Origin: Actinomadura luzonensis
GTDB lineage: Bacteria; Actinomycetota; Actinomycetes; Streptosporangiales; Streptosporangiaceae
Assembly (NCBI RefSeq): GCF_022664455.2
Contig: NZ_JAKRKC020000001.1
Location: 992,001 to 1,056,000 of the forward strand
DNA: 64,000 nucleotides
Direction: 5' to 3'
Made by a program: the position numbers and the translations under genes. Under the pieces are notes generated by a model, which saw only the letters and a list, made by a program, of their open reading frames with translations, had not been told where the DNA came from and did no database searches. Numbering within the stretch: the first letter of the stretch is position 1; the number at the start of each line of letters is the position of its first letter. This document shows positions 37,585 through 46,827 of the stretch, one piece after another.

Positions 37585-38556
37585 TCACGAACTGGCGACC
37601 CGGAGGTCCTTGCGCAGCTCGTGGGGCAGGGCGAAGCGCATCTTCTCCTGCACCGGCTCGACCTCGGTGACGTCGCCGAAGCCGAGCCCGGCCAGCCGCG
37701 CCAGCACCTCCTCCACCAGCTCCTCGGGCACGGACGCGCCGCTGGTGACGCCGACCGTGGTGACGCCCTCCAGCCACTCGTCCTGGATGAAGTCGGCGTT
37801 GTCGACGAGGTAGGAGGCGTCGGCGCCGTAGTCCTTGGCCACCTCGACCAGGCGCTTGGAGTTGGAGGAGTTCTCGGAGCCGACGACGATGACGAGCTGC
37901 GCCTCGGCGGCGATCTCCTTGACCGCGATCTGCCGGTTCTGGGTGGCGTAGCAGATGTCGTCGCTCGGCGGGTCGATGAGGCCGGGGAAGCGCTGCTTGA
38001 GCCGGGAGACGGTCTCGGTGGTCTCGTCGACCGAGAGCGTGGTCTGCGAGAGCCACACGAGCCGGCTCGGGTCCTTGACCTCGACCCGGTCGACCGCGTC
38101 GAGCCCGTCGACGAGCTGGATGTGCTCGGGCGCCTCACCGGAGGTGCCCTCGACCTCCTCGTGGCCCTCGTGCCCGATGAGCAGGATCTCGTAGTCCTGG
38201 CCGGCGAAGCGCCTGGCCTCGTTGTGCACCTTCGTCACCAGCGGGCAGGTGGCGTCGATGGTGCGCAGGCCGCGCTGTCTGGCCTCGTCGTGCACCGCGG
38301 GCGAGACGCCGTGGGCCGAGAAGACCACGATCGAACCCTCGGGGACCTCCTCGGTCTCCTCGACGAAGACGGCGCCCCTGGCCTCGAGCGTCTTGACGAC
38401 GTGGGTGTTGTGGACGATCTGCTTGCGGACGTAGATCGGGGCGCCGTATTGCTCCAGCGCCTTCTCGACCGCGACCACGGCTCGATCGACTCCGGCGCAG
38501 TAGCCCCGTGGCTTGGCTACGAGGACTCGGCGGGAAGAGGGGGTCTGGGGCTCCAT
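37585..38556 (-). CDS. ispH: 4-hydroxy-3-methylbut-2-enyl diphosphate reductase
   Basis: IspH (LytB) makes IPP and DMAPP from HMBPP in the last step of the MEP pathway, using a [4Fe-4S] cluster. At 323 residues it has the usual length. The three cluster cysteines are in [21 protein letters not shown] and [11 protein letters not shown]. The catalytic His/Glu are in FSAHGVSP and [17 protein letters not shown] at 38556. It is divergent from the LAP-like gene, the same arrangement as lytB2/Rv1109c in mycobacteria. Confidence 0.96.
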   Translation of the reverse strand: MEPQTPSSRRVLVAKPRGYCAGVDRAVVAVEKALEQYGAPIYVRKQIVHNTHVVKTLEARGAVFVEETEEVPEGSIVVFSAHGVSPAVHDEARQRGLRTIDATCPLVTKVHNEARRFAGQDYEILLIGHEGHEEVEGTSGEAPEHIQLVDGLDAVDRVEVKDPSRLVWLSQTTLSVDETTETVSRLKQRFPGLIDPPSDDICYATQNRQIAVKEIAAEAQLVIVVGSENSSNSKRLVEVAKDYGADASYLVDNADFIQDEWLEGVTTVGVTSGASVPEELVEEVLARLAGLGFGDVTEVEPVQEKMRFALPHELRKDLRVASS

Positions 38557-38656
38557 ACTTCTTATGCTACGTGGAGCGGCCATCTGGCCCGCCCGTGCGT
38601 GGTAGCCCGCGGTTTGCCAGACTGGCCGTCCAATACAGACCTCCCAGGGAGACGTC

Positions 38657-39649
38657 ATGTCCCTCAGCGACGTGATACGCAACATCGCCAGAACCGTCAC
38701 CAACAAGGACGAGCTCAAGGAGAAGGCGAAGGACCTTCCGCTGCTCGTCATCCAGACCACGCTGAGCGCGGCCGGGCAGGCGCTGCTGGTCGTGGACCGG
38801 GTGAAGAACTCGATCAAGGGGCTGGGCGGCAAGGAGGAGCGCGAGGAGGAGTACGAGTCGCGTCCCTCCGCCGCCGACCAGGTCGCCGCGGCGCCGGCCG
38901 GCAGCGAGGAGGACAAGCCGGCGCGCAAGGAGCCGGTCATCTTCGCGCCGCGTACGGGGGCGGCCGAGCCGAACGGCGCCGCCAGGACCAAGCCGGACCC
39001 GGTCATCTTCGCCCCGGCCAAGCCCGCCGCCCAGCCGGAGCCCGCCGCCAAGACCGAGCCCGCCGCCAAGACCGAGCCCGAGCCCGCTTCCAAGGCCGAG
39101 GCCCCCGCCACACCCGAGGCTCCCATCAAGACCGAGGCCCCCGTCAAGACCGAGGCTCCCGTCAAGACCGAGGCGAAGGTCGTCGAGGAGCCCGCGGCCA
39201 AGGTCGTGGAGGAGCCCGCGCCCGCCCCGGAGCCAGCCCCCGCGCCCGAGCCGGTGGCCGCGCCCGAGCCCGTCGCCGCCGCCGAGCCGGTGGCCGCGCC
39301 CGAGCCCGTCACCCCCAAGCCGGTGTCCATCACGCCGGAGCCCGCCGAGCAGCCCGCCGCCAAGAAGCCGGCCGCCAAGAAGCCCGCCCCCAAGAAGCCC
39401 GCCGCCAAGAAGCCGGCCACCGAGCAGCCCACCACTGAGGCGCCGACCACTGAGGCGCCCGCCGCGGCTCTCGTCGCGCCGCTCGCCGGGTACGACGAGC
39501 TGACCGTCGCCTCCCTCCGCGCCCGCATGCGCGGCAAGACCGCCGCCCAGATCGGCGACTACCTCGCCTACGAGCGCGCCACCCGCAACCGCACCGAGGT
39601 CGTCCGGATGTTCGAGAACCGCCTCGCCAAGCTGCAGGCCGGCGAATAG
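38657..39649 (+). CDS. Lipid droplet-associated protein homologue with Ala/Pro/Lys-rich insert
   Basis: A 330-residue protein. The N terminus (1-60: [42 protein letters not shown]) is amphipathic. The middle (about 85-275) is low-complexity, with [25 protein letters not shown] and KKPAAKKPA repeats. The C terminus (about 280-330) is a compact helical domain, [34 protein letters not shown]. The ends and its place between ispH and xseA match the lipid-droplet-associated family (Rv1109c-type). The Lys/Ala/Pro tail resembles histone H1-like proteins and might bind nucleic acid. GGGAG ribosome site. Name by synteny and similarity of the ends. Confidence 0.7.
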   Translation: MSLSDVIRNIARTVTNKDELKEKAKDLPLLVIQTTLSAAGQALLVVDRVKNSIKGLGGKEEREEEYESRPSAADQVAAAPAGSEEDKPARKEPVIFAPRTGAAEPNGAARTKPDPVIFAPAKPAAQPEPAAKTEPAAKTEPEPASKAEAPATPEAPIKTEAPVKTEAPVKTEAKVVEEPAAKVVEEPAPAPEPAPAPEPVAAPEPVAAAEPVAAPEPVTPKPVSITPEPAEQPAAKKPAAKKPAPKKPAAKKPATEQPTTEAPTTEAPAAALVAPLAGYDELTVASLRARMRGKTAAQIGDYLAYERATRNRTEVVRMFENRLAKLQAGE

Positions 39650-39676
39650 GCCGGACGGAGCCCGTAGTCTTCCGCC

Positions 39677-40876
39677 ATGACCTCGAAGACCACACCGGAG
39701 TCCCCCCTGCCGATCCGCACGGTCCTGCAGATGGTGGGCGGCTGGATCGGCAGACTCGGCACGGTGTGGGTCGAGGGCCAGATCACCGATCTGAGCGCGC
39801 GCGGCGGCACGGTGTTCCTGACCCTGCGCGACCCGGTCGCCAACGTCTCCGCCAGGGTTACCGCCCCTCGCGGCGTCTACGAGGCGGCCGTGCCGCGACC
39901 GGCCGACGGCGCGCGGGTCGTGCTCCAGGTGAAGCCGGACTTCTGGGTCAACAAGGGCACGTTCGCGTTCACCGCGCTGGAGATCCGCCCGGTCGGCGTG
40001 GGCGAGCTGCTGGTCCGGCTGGAGCGGCTGCGGCAGCTCCTGGCGGCCGAGGGGCTGTTCAACGCCGACAGGAAGCGGCGGCTGCCGTTCCTGCCGGGCA
40101 CGATCGGGCTCATCTGCGGCCGCGAGTCGGCGGCCGAGCGTGACGTGCTGGAGAACGCCAGGCGGCGCTGGCCCGCGGTGCGGTTCAAGGTCGAGGAGGT
40201 GGCCGTCCAGGGGCCGTACGCGGTGGGCGAGGTCACCGAGGCCCTGCGCAAGCTGGACGCCGACCCTGACATCGAGGTCATCGTCGTCGCCCGCGGCGGC
40301 GGCTCGATGGAGGACCTGCTGCCGTTCTCGGACGAGACCCTGGTCCGCGCGGTCGCCGCGTGCCGCACGCCGGTCGTGAGCGCCATCGGCCACGAGCAGG
40401 ACAGCCCGCTGCTCGACCTGGTGGCCGACGTCCGCGCGTCCACCCCCACGGACGCCGCCAAGAAGGTCGTGCCCGACGTCGGCGAGCAGCTCGCGCTGGT
40501 CCGGCAGCTCCGCGACCGGGGCCGCCGGGTGCTGGGCGGCTGGCTGGACCGGGAGATGTCGTGGCTGACGTCGGCGCGTTCGCGGCCCTCGCTCGCCGAC
40601 CCGGTGCGCGAGCTGGAGCGCCGCGCCGAGCAGGTCGACGCGCTGCGCGAGCGGGCCAGGCGCTGCCTGTCCGGCTCGCTCGACCGCGCCGCCGACGACC
40701 TGGTGCACCTGCGGGCCCGGCTGGTGGCGTTGTCGCCGGCGGCCACGCTGGAGCGCGGCTACGCGATCGTGCAGCACCCGTCGGGTGAGGTGGTCCGCCT
40801 GGCCAAGGACGTGACGTCCGGCTCGCCGCTGACGGTCCGCCTGTCCGACGACCGGCTGTCCGTACGCGCCGAGTGA
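39677..40876 (+). CDS. xseA: Exodeoxyribonuclease VII large subunit
   Basis: A 399-residue subunit of the single-strand-specific exonuclease VII. The OB-fold is at about 10-105 ([23 protein letters not shown]). The catalytic domain has [19 protein letters not shown] and [17 protein letters not shown], and a long coiled-coil region to about 370 is followed by the LERGYAIVQ segment. Its partner XseB is normally encoded just downstream on the same strand. Here it lies 1.1 kb away on the other strand, beyond a TetR/oxidoreductase pair. Confidence 0.95.
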   Translation: MTSKTTPESPLPIRTVLQMVGGWIGRLGTVWVEGQITDLSARGGTVFLTLRDPVANVSARVTAPRGVYEAAVPRPADGARVVLQVKPDFWVNKGTFAFTALEIRPVGVGELLVRLERLRQLLAAEGLFNADRKRRLPFLPGTIGLICGRESAAERDVLENARRRWPAVRFKVEEVAVQGPYAVGEVTEALRKLDADPDIEVIVVARGGGSMEDLLPFSDETLVRAVAACRTPVVSAIGHEQDSPLLDLVADVRASTPTDAAKKVVPDVGEQLALVRQLRDRGRRVLGGWLDREMSWLTSARSRPSLADPVRELERRAEQVDALRERARRCLSGSLDRAADDLVHLRARLVALSPAATLERGYAIVQHPSGEVVRLAKDVTSGSPLTVRLSDDRLSVRAE

Positions 40877-40888
40877 CGTTCCAGGGCC

Positions 40889-41494
40889 TCAGGCGCGCAG
40901 AGCCGCCGCGGCGAGCGCGGCCAGCCCGTCCTTGATCTGCCGCACGCTCATCCCCCGCTCCGCCCGCTGGAACGCGATCAGCCCGGCGTTGACCGGCGCG
41001 AGCAGCGCGTCGGCGAGGTAGGCGGCGTCCGCGCCGGGCCTGGCCTGCCCGATGAGGGCGGCCAGGTGGATGTGGTGCACCCGGTACGGCCCGCTGAACG
41101 AGCCCGCCCGGCCGCCGCCCTTCTGCAGCAGCAGGAACAGCTCCTCCTGCGCCAGGATGCGGTCGACCAGCGCGCACAGGAACGCGGTGACGCGCTCGGC
41201 CGCCGGCGCGCCGGGCCCGAGCGGCGGCGGCCCGGAGAAGAACGCCGTCTGGAAGCGCCGCTCCCCCTCGTCCAGCAGCGCGAAGACCAGGCCGGCGCGG
41301 TCGCCGAAGCGCCGGTAGACGGTGCCGACGCCGACGCCCGCGACCCGGGCGACCTCGTCGAGCGAGAGGTGGGCGGCGCCGCGTTCGGCGATGAGCTGGG
41401 CGGCCACGTCGATGATCTTCTGCCGGTTGCGCGCGGCGTCGGCGCGCTCGGGCTGGGGTTGCCCGAGGACGGGAAGGATTCGGCGGCCGCACAC
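40889..41494 (-). CDS. TetR/AcrR family transcriptional regulator
   Basis: A 201-residue repressor. The helix-turn-helix is at about 22-66 (QKIIDVAAQLIAERGAAHLSLDEVARVAGVGVGTVYRRFGDRAGLV). The C-terminal domain ends in an Ala-rich helix. GTG start. It is divergent from the deazaflavin-dependent oxidoreductase gene, with two palindromes in the 83-base gap, so it likely controls that gene and itself. The ligand is probably a small toxic or redox-active compound, unknown. Confidence 0.88.
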   Translation of the reverse strand: MCGRRILPVLGQPQPERADAARNRQKIIDVAAQLIAERGAAHLSLDEVARVAGVGVGTVYRRFGDRAGLVFALLDEGERRFQTAFFSGPPPLGPGAPAAERVTAFLCALVDRILAQEELFLLLQKGGGRAGSFSGPYRVHHIHLAALIGQARPGADAAYLADALLAPVNAGLIAFQRAERGMSVRQIKDGLAALAAAALRA

Positions 41495-41516
41495 GGTTGA
41501 AGCATATCGGTTGTAT

Positions 41517-41553
41517 CCGGAGAGTTCTCCGGTTAATCTCCCAAGCGGAGATT
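41517..41553. promoter_or_regulatory. Probable TetR operator pair upstream of the oxidoreductase
   Basis: CCGGAGA-GT-TCTCCGG (41517-41532) and AATCTCC-CAAGC-GGAGATT (41535-41553) both have perfect 7-base arms, lie side by side and share a TCTCC/GGAGA half. They sit between the divergent TetR and oxidoreductase starts, the second just before AAGGAG. Confidence 0.55.
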
Positions 41554-41577
41554 CCTCCGATTACTAAGGAGCCGAAC

Positions 41578-41991
41578 ATGGCGAACGACTTCAACCAGCA
41601 GGTGATCGACGAGTTCCGCGCCAACGCGGGACGCGTGGGCGGCATGTTCGAGGGCGCGCCGCTGGTGCTGCTCACCACCACGGGCGCCAAGAGCGGCAAG
41701 CAGCACACCACGCCGGTGATGTACCTGGCCGACGGCGACCGTTACGTGGTCATCGCCTCGTACGCCGGCTCCGACCAGAACCCCGCCTGGTACCACAACC
41801 TCAAGGCCAACCCGGTGGCCACCGTCGAGGTCGGCACGGACACCTTCCAGGTCAAGGCCGTGCAGATCGACGGCGAGGAGCGCGACCAGCTCTACGCGCG
41901 CATGGTGGCGCAGGCCCCCGGCTTCGCCGAGTACGAGCGCAAGACCAGCCGCCGCATCCCGGTGGTGGCCCTGGTGCCCGAGAACGCCTGA
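41578..41991 (+). CDS. Deazaflavin (F420)-dependent nitroreductase family oxidoreductase
   Basis: A 137-residue split-barrel protein of the DDN type. It shows LVLLTTTGAKSGKQHTTPVMY near residues 22-42, VVIASYAGSDQNPAWYHNLKANP near 60-83 and the TVEVGTDTFQV strand. Members bind coenzyme F420 and reduce quinones or nitro compounds. ATG with AAGGAG 7 bases before. It is controlled by the divergent TetR. Physiological substrate unknown. Confidence 0.88.
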   Translation: MANDFNQQVIDEFRANAGRVGGMFEGAPLVLLTTTGAKSGKQHTTPVMYLADGDRYVVIASYAGSDQNPAWYHNLKANPVATVEVGTDTFQVKAVQIDGEERDQLYARMVAQAPGFAEYERKTSRRIPVVALVPENA

Positions 41992-42025
41992 GGCTCGCCA
42001 GGAACGCCGGGATCGCCGGGAACGG

Positions 42026-42265
42026 TCAGAAAGGCGTGTCGTCGCCGCCGGGCTCGGCCCGGCGGGCCATGGCGGCGGCGAGCTTGACCCGGGCCCCCTG
42101 CAGCCATTCCTCGCAGACCGCCGCCAGCCGCTCGCCGCGCTCCCAGAGCTCGATCGACTGCTCCAGGGTGAGCCCGCCGGCCTCCAGGCGGCGCACGACC
42201 TCGGTCAACTCCTCGCGGGCCTGCTCGTATGAGGGCGTCTTCTCGTCTGCTGCCACGGGCACCAC
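42026..42265 (-). CDS. xseB: Exodeoxyribonuclease VII small subunit
   Basis: A 79-residue helical protein with the family core YEQAREELTEVVRRLEAGGLTLEQSIELWERGERLAAVCEEWL. It binds XseA to form the active nuclease. The GTG start could be at 42265 or three codons later. It is on the strand opposite to xseA and 11 bases downstream of the DUF4245 gene, so it is probably cotranscribed with that gene rather than with its partner. Confidence 0.93.
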   Translation of the reverse strand: MVPVAADEKTPSYEQAREELTEVVRRLEAGGLTLEQSIELWERGERLAAVCEEWLQGARVKLAAAMARRAEPGGDDTPF

Positions 42266-42275
42266 CCTAGACGAG

Positions 42276-42806
42276 CTACGCCTGGGGTCGCTGCTGGAGC
42301 AGCCCCGCCAGCTCGGCCAGCTCGGGCCAGTCGGCGGTGCCGGTGACCACGAGCGTGACGTCGGGCAGGAAGCGGACCAGCGTGCGCTGGTTCTTGTCCT
42401 CGCGGTAGCGCTGCTCCCAGGCGACGCCGCCGATCTGCTGGGTGCCGACCGCCTTGTCGCGGTTGGCCATGCGGGCGGCGAAGGCGGCGGCGGGCCGCTC
42501 GTCGCTCTGGATGAACATCGCGTGCTGGCGCTTGGCGGTGGCGTAGCCGAGGTAGAGGACCTGGGCGCCGTTCTCGCCCTTGGCGATGCGGTTGCTGTTG
42601 GGCACCCAGCCCGCCGGGTCCTGCCGCGGGGCCCACACGCGGTAGGGGACGTCGTGGCTGAAGTTGGCGACGGTGATGGAGTACTCCCGCCGCGGGATGT
42701 GCTCCTCCCGGCTCTGCGGTGTGATCATGAGGAACACCGCCGCCCCCGCCAGGCAGACGAGCAGCGCCACCGCGTAGCCGTAGAAACCTTCCGTGAACCG
42801 TCGCAC
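42276..42806 (-). CDS. DUF4245 membrane-anchored protein
   Basis: A 176-residue protein with a single N-terminal transmembrane helix (about 9-29) and an outside domain containing the typical FSHDVPYRVWAP run and the QTLV-like RTLVRFLPDVTLVVTG end. The family sits beside glpX and xseB in many actinomycetes (Rv1100-type); its function is unknown. It is followed closely by xseB. Confidence 0.85.
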   Translation of the reverse strand: MRRFTEGFYGYAVALLVCLAGAAVFLMITPQSREEHIPRREYSITVANFSHDVPYRVWAPRQDPAGWVPNSNRIAKGENGAQVLYLGYATAKRQHAMFIQSDERPAAAFAARMANRDKAVGTQQIGGVAWEQRYREDKNQRTLVRFLPDVTLVVTGTADWPELAELAGLLQQRPQA

Positions 42807-42816
42807 GCCGCCGAGG

Positions 42817-43425
42817 TTACCCGCTGGAGGAGGCGGTCGCCGAAGTGGCCGGCCGGATCTGCCCGATGATGGCCAGCACCTCCTCGGCCAGCGCCCGGTC
42901 GCCGGTGCGCACGACCTCCGAGACGGCCGCGGCCAGCGCGCCGGTGATGACCACGACCAGCGCGGCCTCGTCCTCGAACAGGGCGGCGTTGCGCTGCGCC
43001 CACTTGCGCAGCCGGTCGCGCATGACCACCTCGAAGCCGGGCGGCCCGTCGCCGCGCAGGAACAGCGCGGCCAGCTCGCGCTCCTCCAGGCAGCCGTCGA
43101 GGTAGGCGCGGGCGGCGCTGACGAAGACCCGCATGCGGTCGCTCTCGCCGCCCGCGCGGGCCTCCCTGGCCGCCTGCTTGGTGCGCTGCGTCTGGCGGGC
43201 CTGCCACTCCTCGAAGAGCGTGAGGTAGAGGTCGGCCTTGCCGGAGAAGTGGTGGTAGAGACTGCCGACGCTGGCGTCGGCGCGGGACACGACGTCGGTG
43301 ACGCCGGCCTCGGCGAAGCCCTTGGAGACGAAGACCTCCCTGGCGGCGGCGAGCAGCGAGCTGCGCGTCGCCGCGCCCCGTTCCGACGTGCGCGGCTGGG
43401 TCACGACGGGTTCCACTTCGCTCAT
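42817..43425 (-). CDS. TetR/AcrR family transcriptional regulator
   Basis: A 202-residue regulator. The helix-turn-helix is at about 22-66 (SSLLAAAREVFVSKGFAEAGVTDVVSRADASVGSLYHHFSGKADLY). The effector domain is acidic and Ala-rich. ATG at 43425 with a GGAGGAGAG ribosome site. It lies 10 bases upstream of the DUF4245 gene on the same strand and is divergent from glpX. Which of these it controls is not clear from the 244-base gap, where I found no strong palindrome. Confidence 0.88.
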   Translation of the reverse strand: MSEVEPVVTQPRTSERGAATRSSLLAAAREVFVSKGFAEAGVTDVVSRADASVGSLYHHFSGKADLYLTLFEEWQARQTQRTKQAAREARAGGESDRMRVFVSAARAYLDGCLEERELAALFLRGDGPPGFEVVMRDRLRKWAQRNAALFEDEAALVVVITGALAAAVSEVVRTGDRALAEEVLAIIGQIRPATSATASSSG

Positions 43426-43669
43426 TCGCTCTCCTCCACGGCGCGGCGCCCTGCTCCATGGTGAAGGCGAGATCCATGACGCGCACGTGATTGGCGCAAA
43501 ATCCGTTCTCCGCTCCGCAGGCGCAAGTCGAAGCTTACCGACTGCGTGACCGGGGCAGGCGTCCGGTCGCGGGCAGGGCAGAGGAGTAAGCCGGAGGCGC
43601 CAGATTATCCCCCTGAGGCCGGGAAAAGAAGGGCAACTACCATCGAGACAGTCGTCTTCGAGGAGGCCA

Positions 43670-44701
43670 ATGATGTCCGATTCGGTCCCGGCGCCGCTCG
43701 CCACCAGCGAGCACGCCCCTGATCGCAACCTGGCGCTGGAGCTCGTCCGCGTCACCGAGGCCGCCGCCATGGCCGCCGCCCGCTGGGTCGGCCGGGGCGA
43801 CAAGAACGGCGCCGACGGCGCGGCCGTGAACGCCATGCGCCAGCTCATCAACACCGTCTCGATGAACGGCGTGGTGGTCATCGGCGAGGGCGAGAAGGAC
43901 CACGCCCCCATGCTCTTCAACGGCGAGCACGTGGGCGACGGCAGCGGCCCCGACTGCGACGTCGCCGTGGACCCGATCGACGGCACCCGGCTCACGGCGC
44001 TGGGCATGCCGGACGCGGTGTCGGTGATCGCGGTGAGCGAGCGTGGCTCGATGTACGACCCGTCGGCCGTGTTCTACATGGAGAAGCTGGTCACCGGGCC
44101 CGAGGCGGCCGACGTCGTGGACATCGAGGCCCCCGTGTCGGCCAACATCGAGGCCGTGGCGCGGGCCAAGCACTGCTCGCCGTCCGACGTGACGGTGGTC
44201 GTGCTCGACCGGCCGAGGCACGAGCGCCTGGTCAAGGAGATCAGGGAGACCGGGGCGCGCATCAAGTTCATCACCGACGGCGACGTGGCGGGCGCCATCA
44301 TGGCGGCGCGCACCGGCACCGGCATCGACCTGATGCTGGGCATCGGCGGCACGCCGGAGGGCATCGTGGCGGCGTGCGCGCTGAAGTGCCTCGGCGGCGT
44401 GATCCAGGGCAAGCTGTGGCCGCGCGACGAGGCCGAGCGGCAGCGGGCCATCGACGCCGGGCACGACCTCGACCAGGTGCTCACCACCAACGACCTGGTC
44501 CGCTCCGACGACGTGTTCTTCGCCGCGACCGGCATCACGCAGGGCGAGCTCATGCAGGGCGTCCGCTTCCGCGCCGGCGCGGCGATCACGCAGTCGCTGG
44601 TGATGCGCGGCCGGTCGGGCACGATCAGGAAGATCGAGAGCGAGCACCAGCTCTGGAAGCTGCGGGCCTACAGCGCGATCAACTTCGACACCGCCGGCTG
44701 A
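43670..44701 (+). CDS. glpX: Fructose-1,6-bisphosphatase class II
   Basis: GlpX hydrolyses fructose-1,6-bisphosphate in gluconeogenesis. At 343 residues it has the usual length. The motifs [20 protein letters not shown] (metal binding, about 69-88), [12 protein letters not shown] (about 104-115) and [16 protein letters not shown] are intact. Two ATGs are adjacent; AGGAGG at 43661-43666 favours the second (43673). It is the main actinobacterial FBPase. The 244-base leader probably carries its promoter. Confidence 0.95.
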   Translation: MMSDSVPAPLATSEHAPDRNLALELVRVTEAAAMAAARWVGRGDKNGADGAAVNAMRQLINTVSMNGVVVIGEGEKDHAPMLFNGEHVGDGSGPDCDVAVDPIDGTRLTALGMPDAVSVIAVSERGSMYDPSAVFYMEKLVTGPEAADVVDIEAPVSANIEAVARAKHCSPSDVTVVVLDRPRHERLVKEIRETGARIKFITDGDVAGAIMAARTGTGIDLMLGIGGTPEGIVAACALKCLGGVIQGKLWPRDEAERQRAIDAGHDLDQVLTTNDLVRSDDVFFAATGITQGELMQGVRFRAGAAITQSLVMRGRSGTIRKIESEHQLWKLRAYSAINFDTAG

Positions 44702-44726
44702 GCCCCGGCGCGGAGGAAGGGAGCCG

Positions 44727-45377
44727 TCAGCGGCGGCGCTTGCGGCGCGGCGGCTCCTTGACCTTCACCTCGCCGGCGAAGTTCGTGGTGCGCACCTCCA
44801 CCACGGGCGCGCCGGGCTCGGTGGGCTGCTTGGTGAGCCGCACCGTCTTGCCCTTGGCGACCCTGATGACCTCGAGGTCCTCGGGCACCTCGATCTCCAG
44901 GCCGCCGAAGACCAGCGTGGCGTTGATGACCACCCGCCGGTTCTGCAGGATGGCGTCGCGCAGGTCGAGCTTGGTGGTGCCGAACATGGCGGTCACCGCG
45001 AGCTCGGCGGGCACCACCCAGCGCCCGCCGCGCTGCTCCTTCTTGAAGATGGCCGACACCGGCCGGCCGTCGAGGTTGAGCGGCTGCTGGTCGGCGGGCA
45101 GGAGGTCGGCGGTGAGCCCGGCGAGGTCGCCGAGCGTGCGCGCGGAGTAGAGCACGCCGAGCCGCTCCTCCAGCTCCTCCAGAGTGAGGCGGCCGTCGGC
45201 GTGGGCGTCCTGGAGCACCTGCGCGACCCGTTCGCGGTCGGCGTCGGAGGCGCGCAGCTCGCGCGGCGCCGGGAGGTCGCCGGCGGCGGGAGGCCGCCGG
45301 GCGGCGACGAACTCCTCGGCGAGCCGCTCACCGACTTCCTGCAGCTTCGGCAACCAGGATCCCGCGCGTTCGTTCAC
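44727..45377 (-). CDS. DUF1707 domain protein with LiaF-like C-terminal domain
   Basis: A 216-residue cytoplasmic protein. The DUF1707/SHOCT-like module is at about 40-93 (LRASDADRERVAQVLQDAHADGRLTLEELEERL). A beta-rich domain of the cell-wall-active antibiotic-response (LiaF C-terminal) type is at about 125-200 (TAMFGTTKLDLRDAILQNRRVVINATLVFGGLEIEVPED). The tail PPRRKRRR is very basic. Role unknown. GTG start. Convergent with glpX. Confidence 0.85.
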   Translation of the reverse strand: MNERAGSWLPKLQEVGERLAEEFVAARRPPAAGDLPAPRELRASDADRERVAQVLQDAHADGRLTLEELEERLGVLYSARTLGDLAGLTADLLPADQQPLNLDGRPVSAIFKKEQRGGRWVVPAELAVTAMFGTTKLDLRDAILQNRRVVINATLVFGGLEIEVPEDLEVIRVAKGKTVRLTKQPTEPGAPVVEVRTTNFAGEVKVKEPPRRKRRR

Positions 45378-45431
45378 ATCTCCGACGATATCCCCCGGCA
45401 GGGCGTTTCGCTCGTCCCGGAGGGGACGTCG

Positions 45432-45983
45432 TCACCGGATTCGCCCGAGCAGCCCGGCGATCTCCTCGGCCAGGTCGACGTTCACCTCGGCGTGGCGGTT
45501 GAGCAGGCGGTACCACATGACGCCGAAGACGACGTCCACGGCCAGCTCCAGGTCCACGTCGGGGGGCAGGGCGCCGCGCGCGAGCACCGCGCGCAGGGCG
45601 TCCCGGCGCGGCCCGATGATCTTCTCGCGCAGCTCGGCGGCGAGCGCGGCGTCCGACTGGGCGTCGGCCATCAGCCCCACGACGATCTGGCCCGCGACGC
45701 CGCGCGCCAGCGTGAACGTCTGCTCCAGGAACGCCACCAGGTCGGCGCGCGGGTCACCGCTGTCGGGGGTGGGCGGCAGGTCCTCGGCCATGATCCCGGT
45801 CAGGGACTCCAGCAGCACCTGGGCCTTGGTCTGCCACCAGCGGTAGACGGTCTGCCGCCCGCTGCCCGCGGCCTCGGCGATGCCCTTCATGGTGACGTTC
45901 TGGTAGCCGTCGCGGGCGCACAGGTCGAGCGCGGCCCGGAGGATCGCCTTCCTGGCCACTTCGCTGCGTGGTCTGCCTGCCAT
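45432..45983 (-). CDS. TetR/AcrR family transcriptional regulator
   Basis: A 183-residue repressor. It begins MAGRPRSEVARKAILRAALDLCARDGYQNVTMKGIAEAAG, with the recognition helix in GSGRQTVYRWWQTKAQVLLE. The C-terminal domain is of the TetR_C_11/AcrR kind. ATG at 45983 preferred. It is divergent from the SDR gene; the palindrome at 46007-46028 lies between them and is its likely operator. Confidence 0.88.
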   Translation of the reverse strand: MAGRPRSEVARKAILRAALDLCARDGYQNVTMKGIAEAAGSGRQTVYRWWQTKAQVLLESLTGIMAEDLPPTPDSGDPRADLVAFLEQTFTLARGVAGQIVVGLMADAQSDAALAAELREKIIGPRRDALRAVLARGALPPDVDLELAVDVVFGVMWYRLLNRHAEVNVDLAEEIAGLLGRIR

Positions 45984-46006
45984 GGCCGCCACTTTACAAG
46001 ACACTG

Positions 46007-46028
46007 TGCCTCGTTTATATTCGAGGCA
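46007..46028. promoter_or_regulatory. Probable TetR operator TGCCTCG-N8-CGAGGCA
   Basis: Perfect 7-base arms flank an AT-only 8-base centre, in the 74-base gap between the divergent TetR and SDR genes. The TATATT-like centre may also be part of a -10 element, so binding would block the promoter. Confidence 0.6.
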
Positions 46029-46057
46029 AGATGTCTCGTATTGAGAAGGAGCAGGAC

Positions 46058-46765
46058 ATGCGCGTAGTGATCGTGGGCGGCACGTCGGGCATCGGGCTGG
46101 CGGCGGCCGCCCGGTTCGCGAGCGAGGGCGCCGAGGTGCTGGTGACCGGCCGTTCCGAGGAACGGGTGCGGGCCGCCGTGAAGCAGCTCGGCGACCAGGC
46201 GCGGGGCGAGGCCGTGGACGCGCGCGACACCGGGGCCATGCGTGAGCTGTTCGCCCGGTTCGGCGCGTTCGACCACCTGATCATCACCGTGACGGCCCGG
46301 GGCGGGGCGGCGCCGCTGAGCGCGCTGACCCGCGAGGGGCTGCTCGCGGGCGTCGAGGGCAAGCTGCTGCCGCACCTGCTGACCGCGCAGGCGGCGCTGC
46401 CGACGCTGAGCCCGCAGGGCTCGATCACCTTTGTGACGGCGGCCTCGGCGGGGGCGGCCCTGCCCGGGGTCGCCGCGCTGGCGGCGGTCAACGGCGCGAT
46501 CGAGGCCGCCGTGCCCGGCCTGGCCGTCGAGCTGGCGCCGATCAGGGTGAACGCGGTCTCCCCCGGGGTGATCGACACCGACTGGTGGTCGGAGATCGGC
46601 GAGGAGGCGCGGGCCGCGTTCCTGGAGAGCGCCGGCGCCGCCCTGCCGGTGCGCCGGGTCGGCACGGCGGACGACGTCGCCGCCGCGATCGCCTTCGTCG
46701 CGGGCAACGGTTACACCACCGGCACCGTGCTCACCGTGGACGGAGGCGGCCGGCTCAAGGCGTGA
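46058..46765 (+). CDS. Atypical short-chain dehydrogenase/reductase family protein
   Basis: A 235-residue Rossmann protein. The cofactor motif GGTSGIG is at about 7-13, and the VNAVSPGVIDT and TVDGGG ends are typical SDR. The usual catalytic YxxxK is replaced: after TAASAGAALPG the sequence runs VAALAAVNGA, with no Tyr or Lys in place. So it may not act as an ordinary dehydrogenase, or it may bind a nucleotide for another purpose. GAAGGAG ribosome site. Controlled by the divergent TetR. A similar Tyr-less group exists among actinomycete SDRs, from recall. Confidence 0.82.
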   Translation: MRVVIVGGTSGIGLAAAARFASEGAEVLVTGRSEERVRAAVKQLGDQARGEAVDARDTGAMRELFARFGAFDHLIITVTARGGAAPLSALTREGLLAGVEGKLLPHLLTAQAALPTLSPQGSITFVTAASAGAALPGVAALAAVNGAIEAAVPGLAVELAPIRVNAVSPGVIDTDWWSEIGEEARAAFLESAGAALPVRRVGTADDVAAAIAFVAGNGYTTGTVLTVDGGGRLKA

Positions 46766-46827
46766 ATCAGCCGATCTCGGAATCATCCGGTACGCCTCTC
46801 CGTTGGTCCGGCAAAAGGGAGGTGAGC

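Noticed and set aside
43426..43669. Operator for the TetR beside glpX
   Set aside because: I looked for dyads in the 244-base gap and found none strong enough to report.
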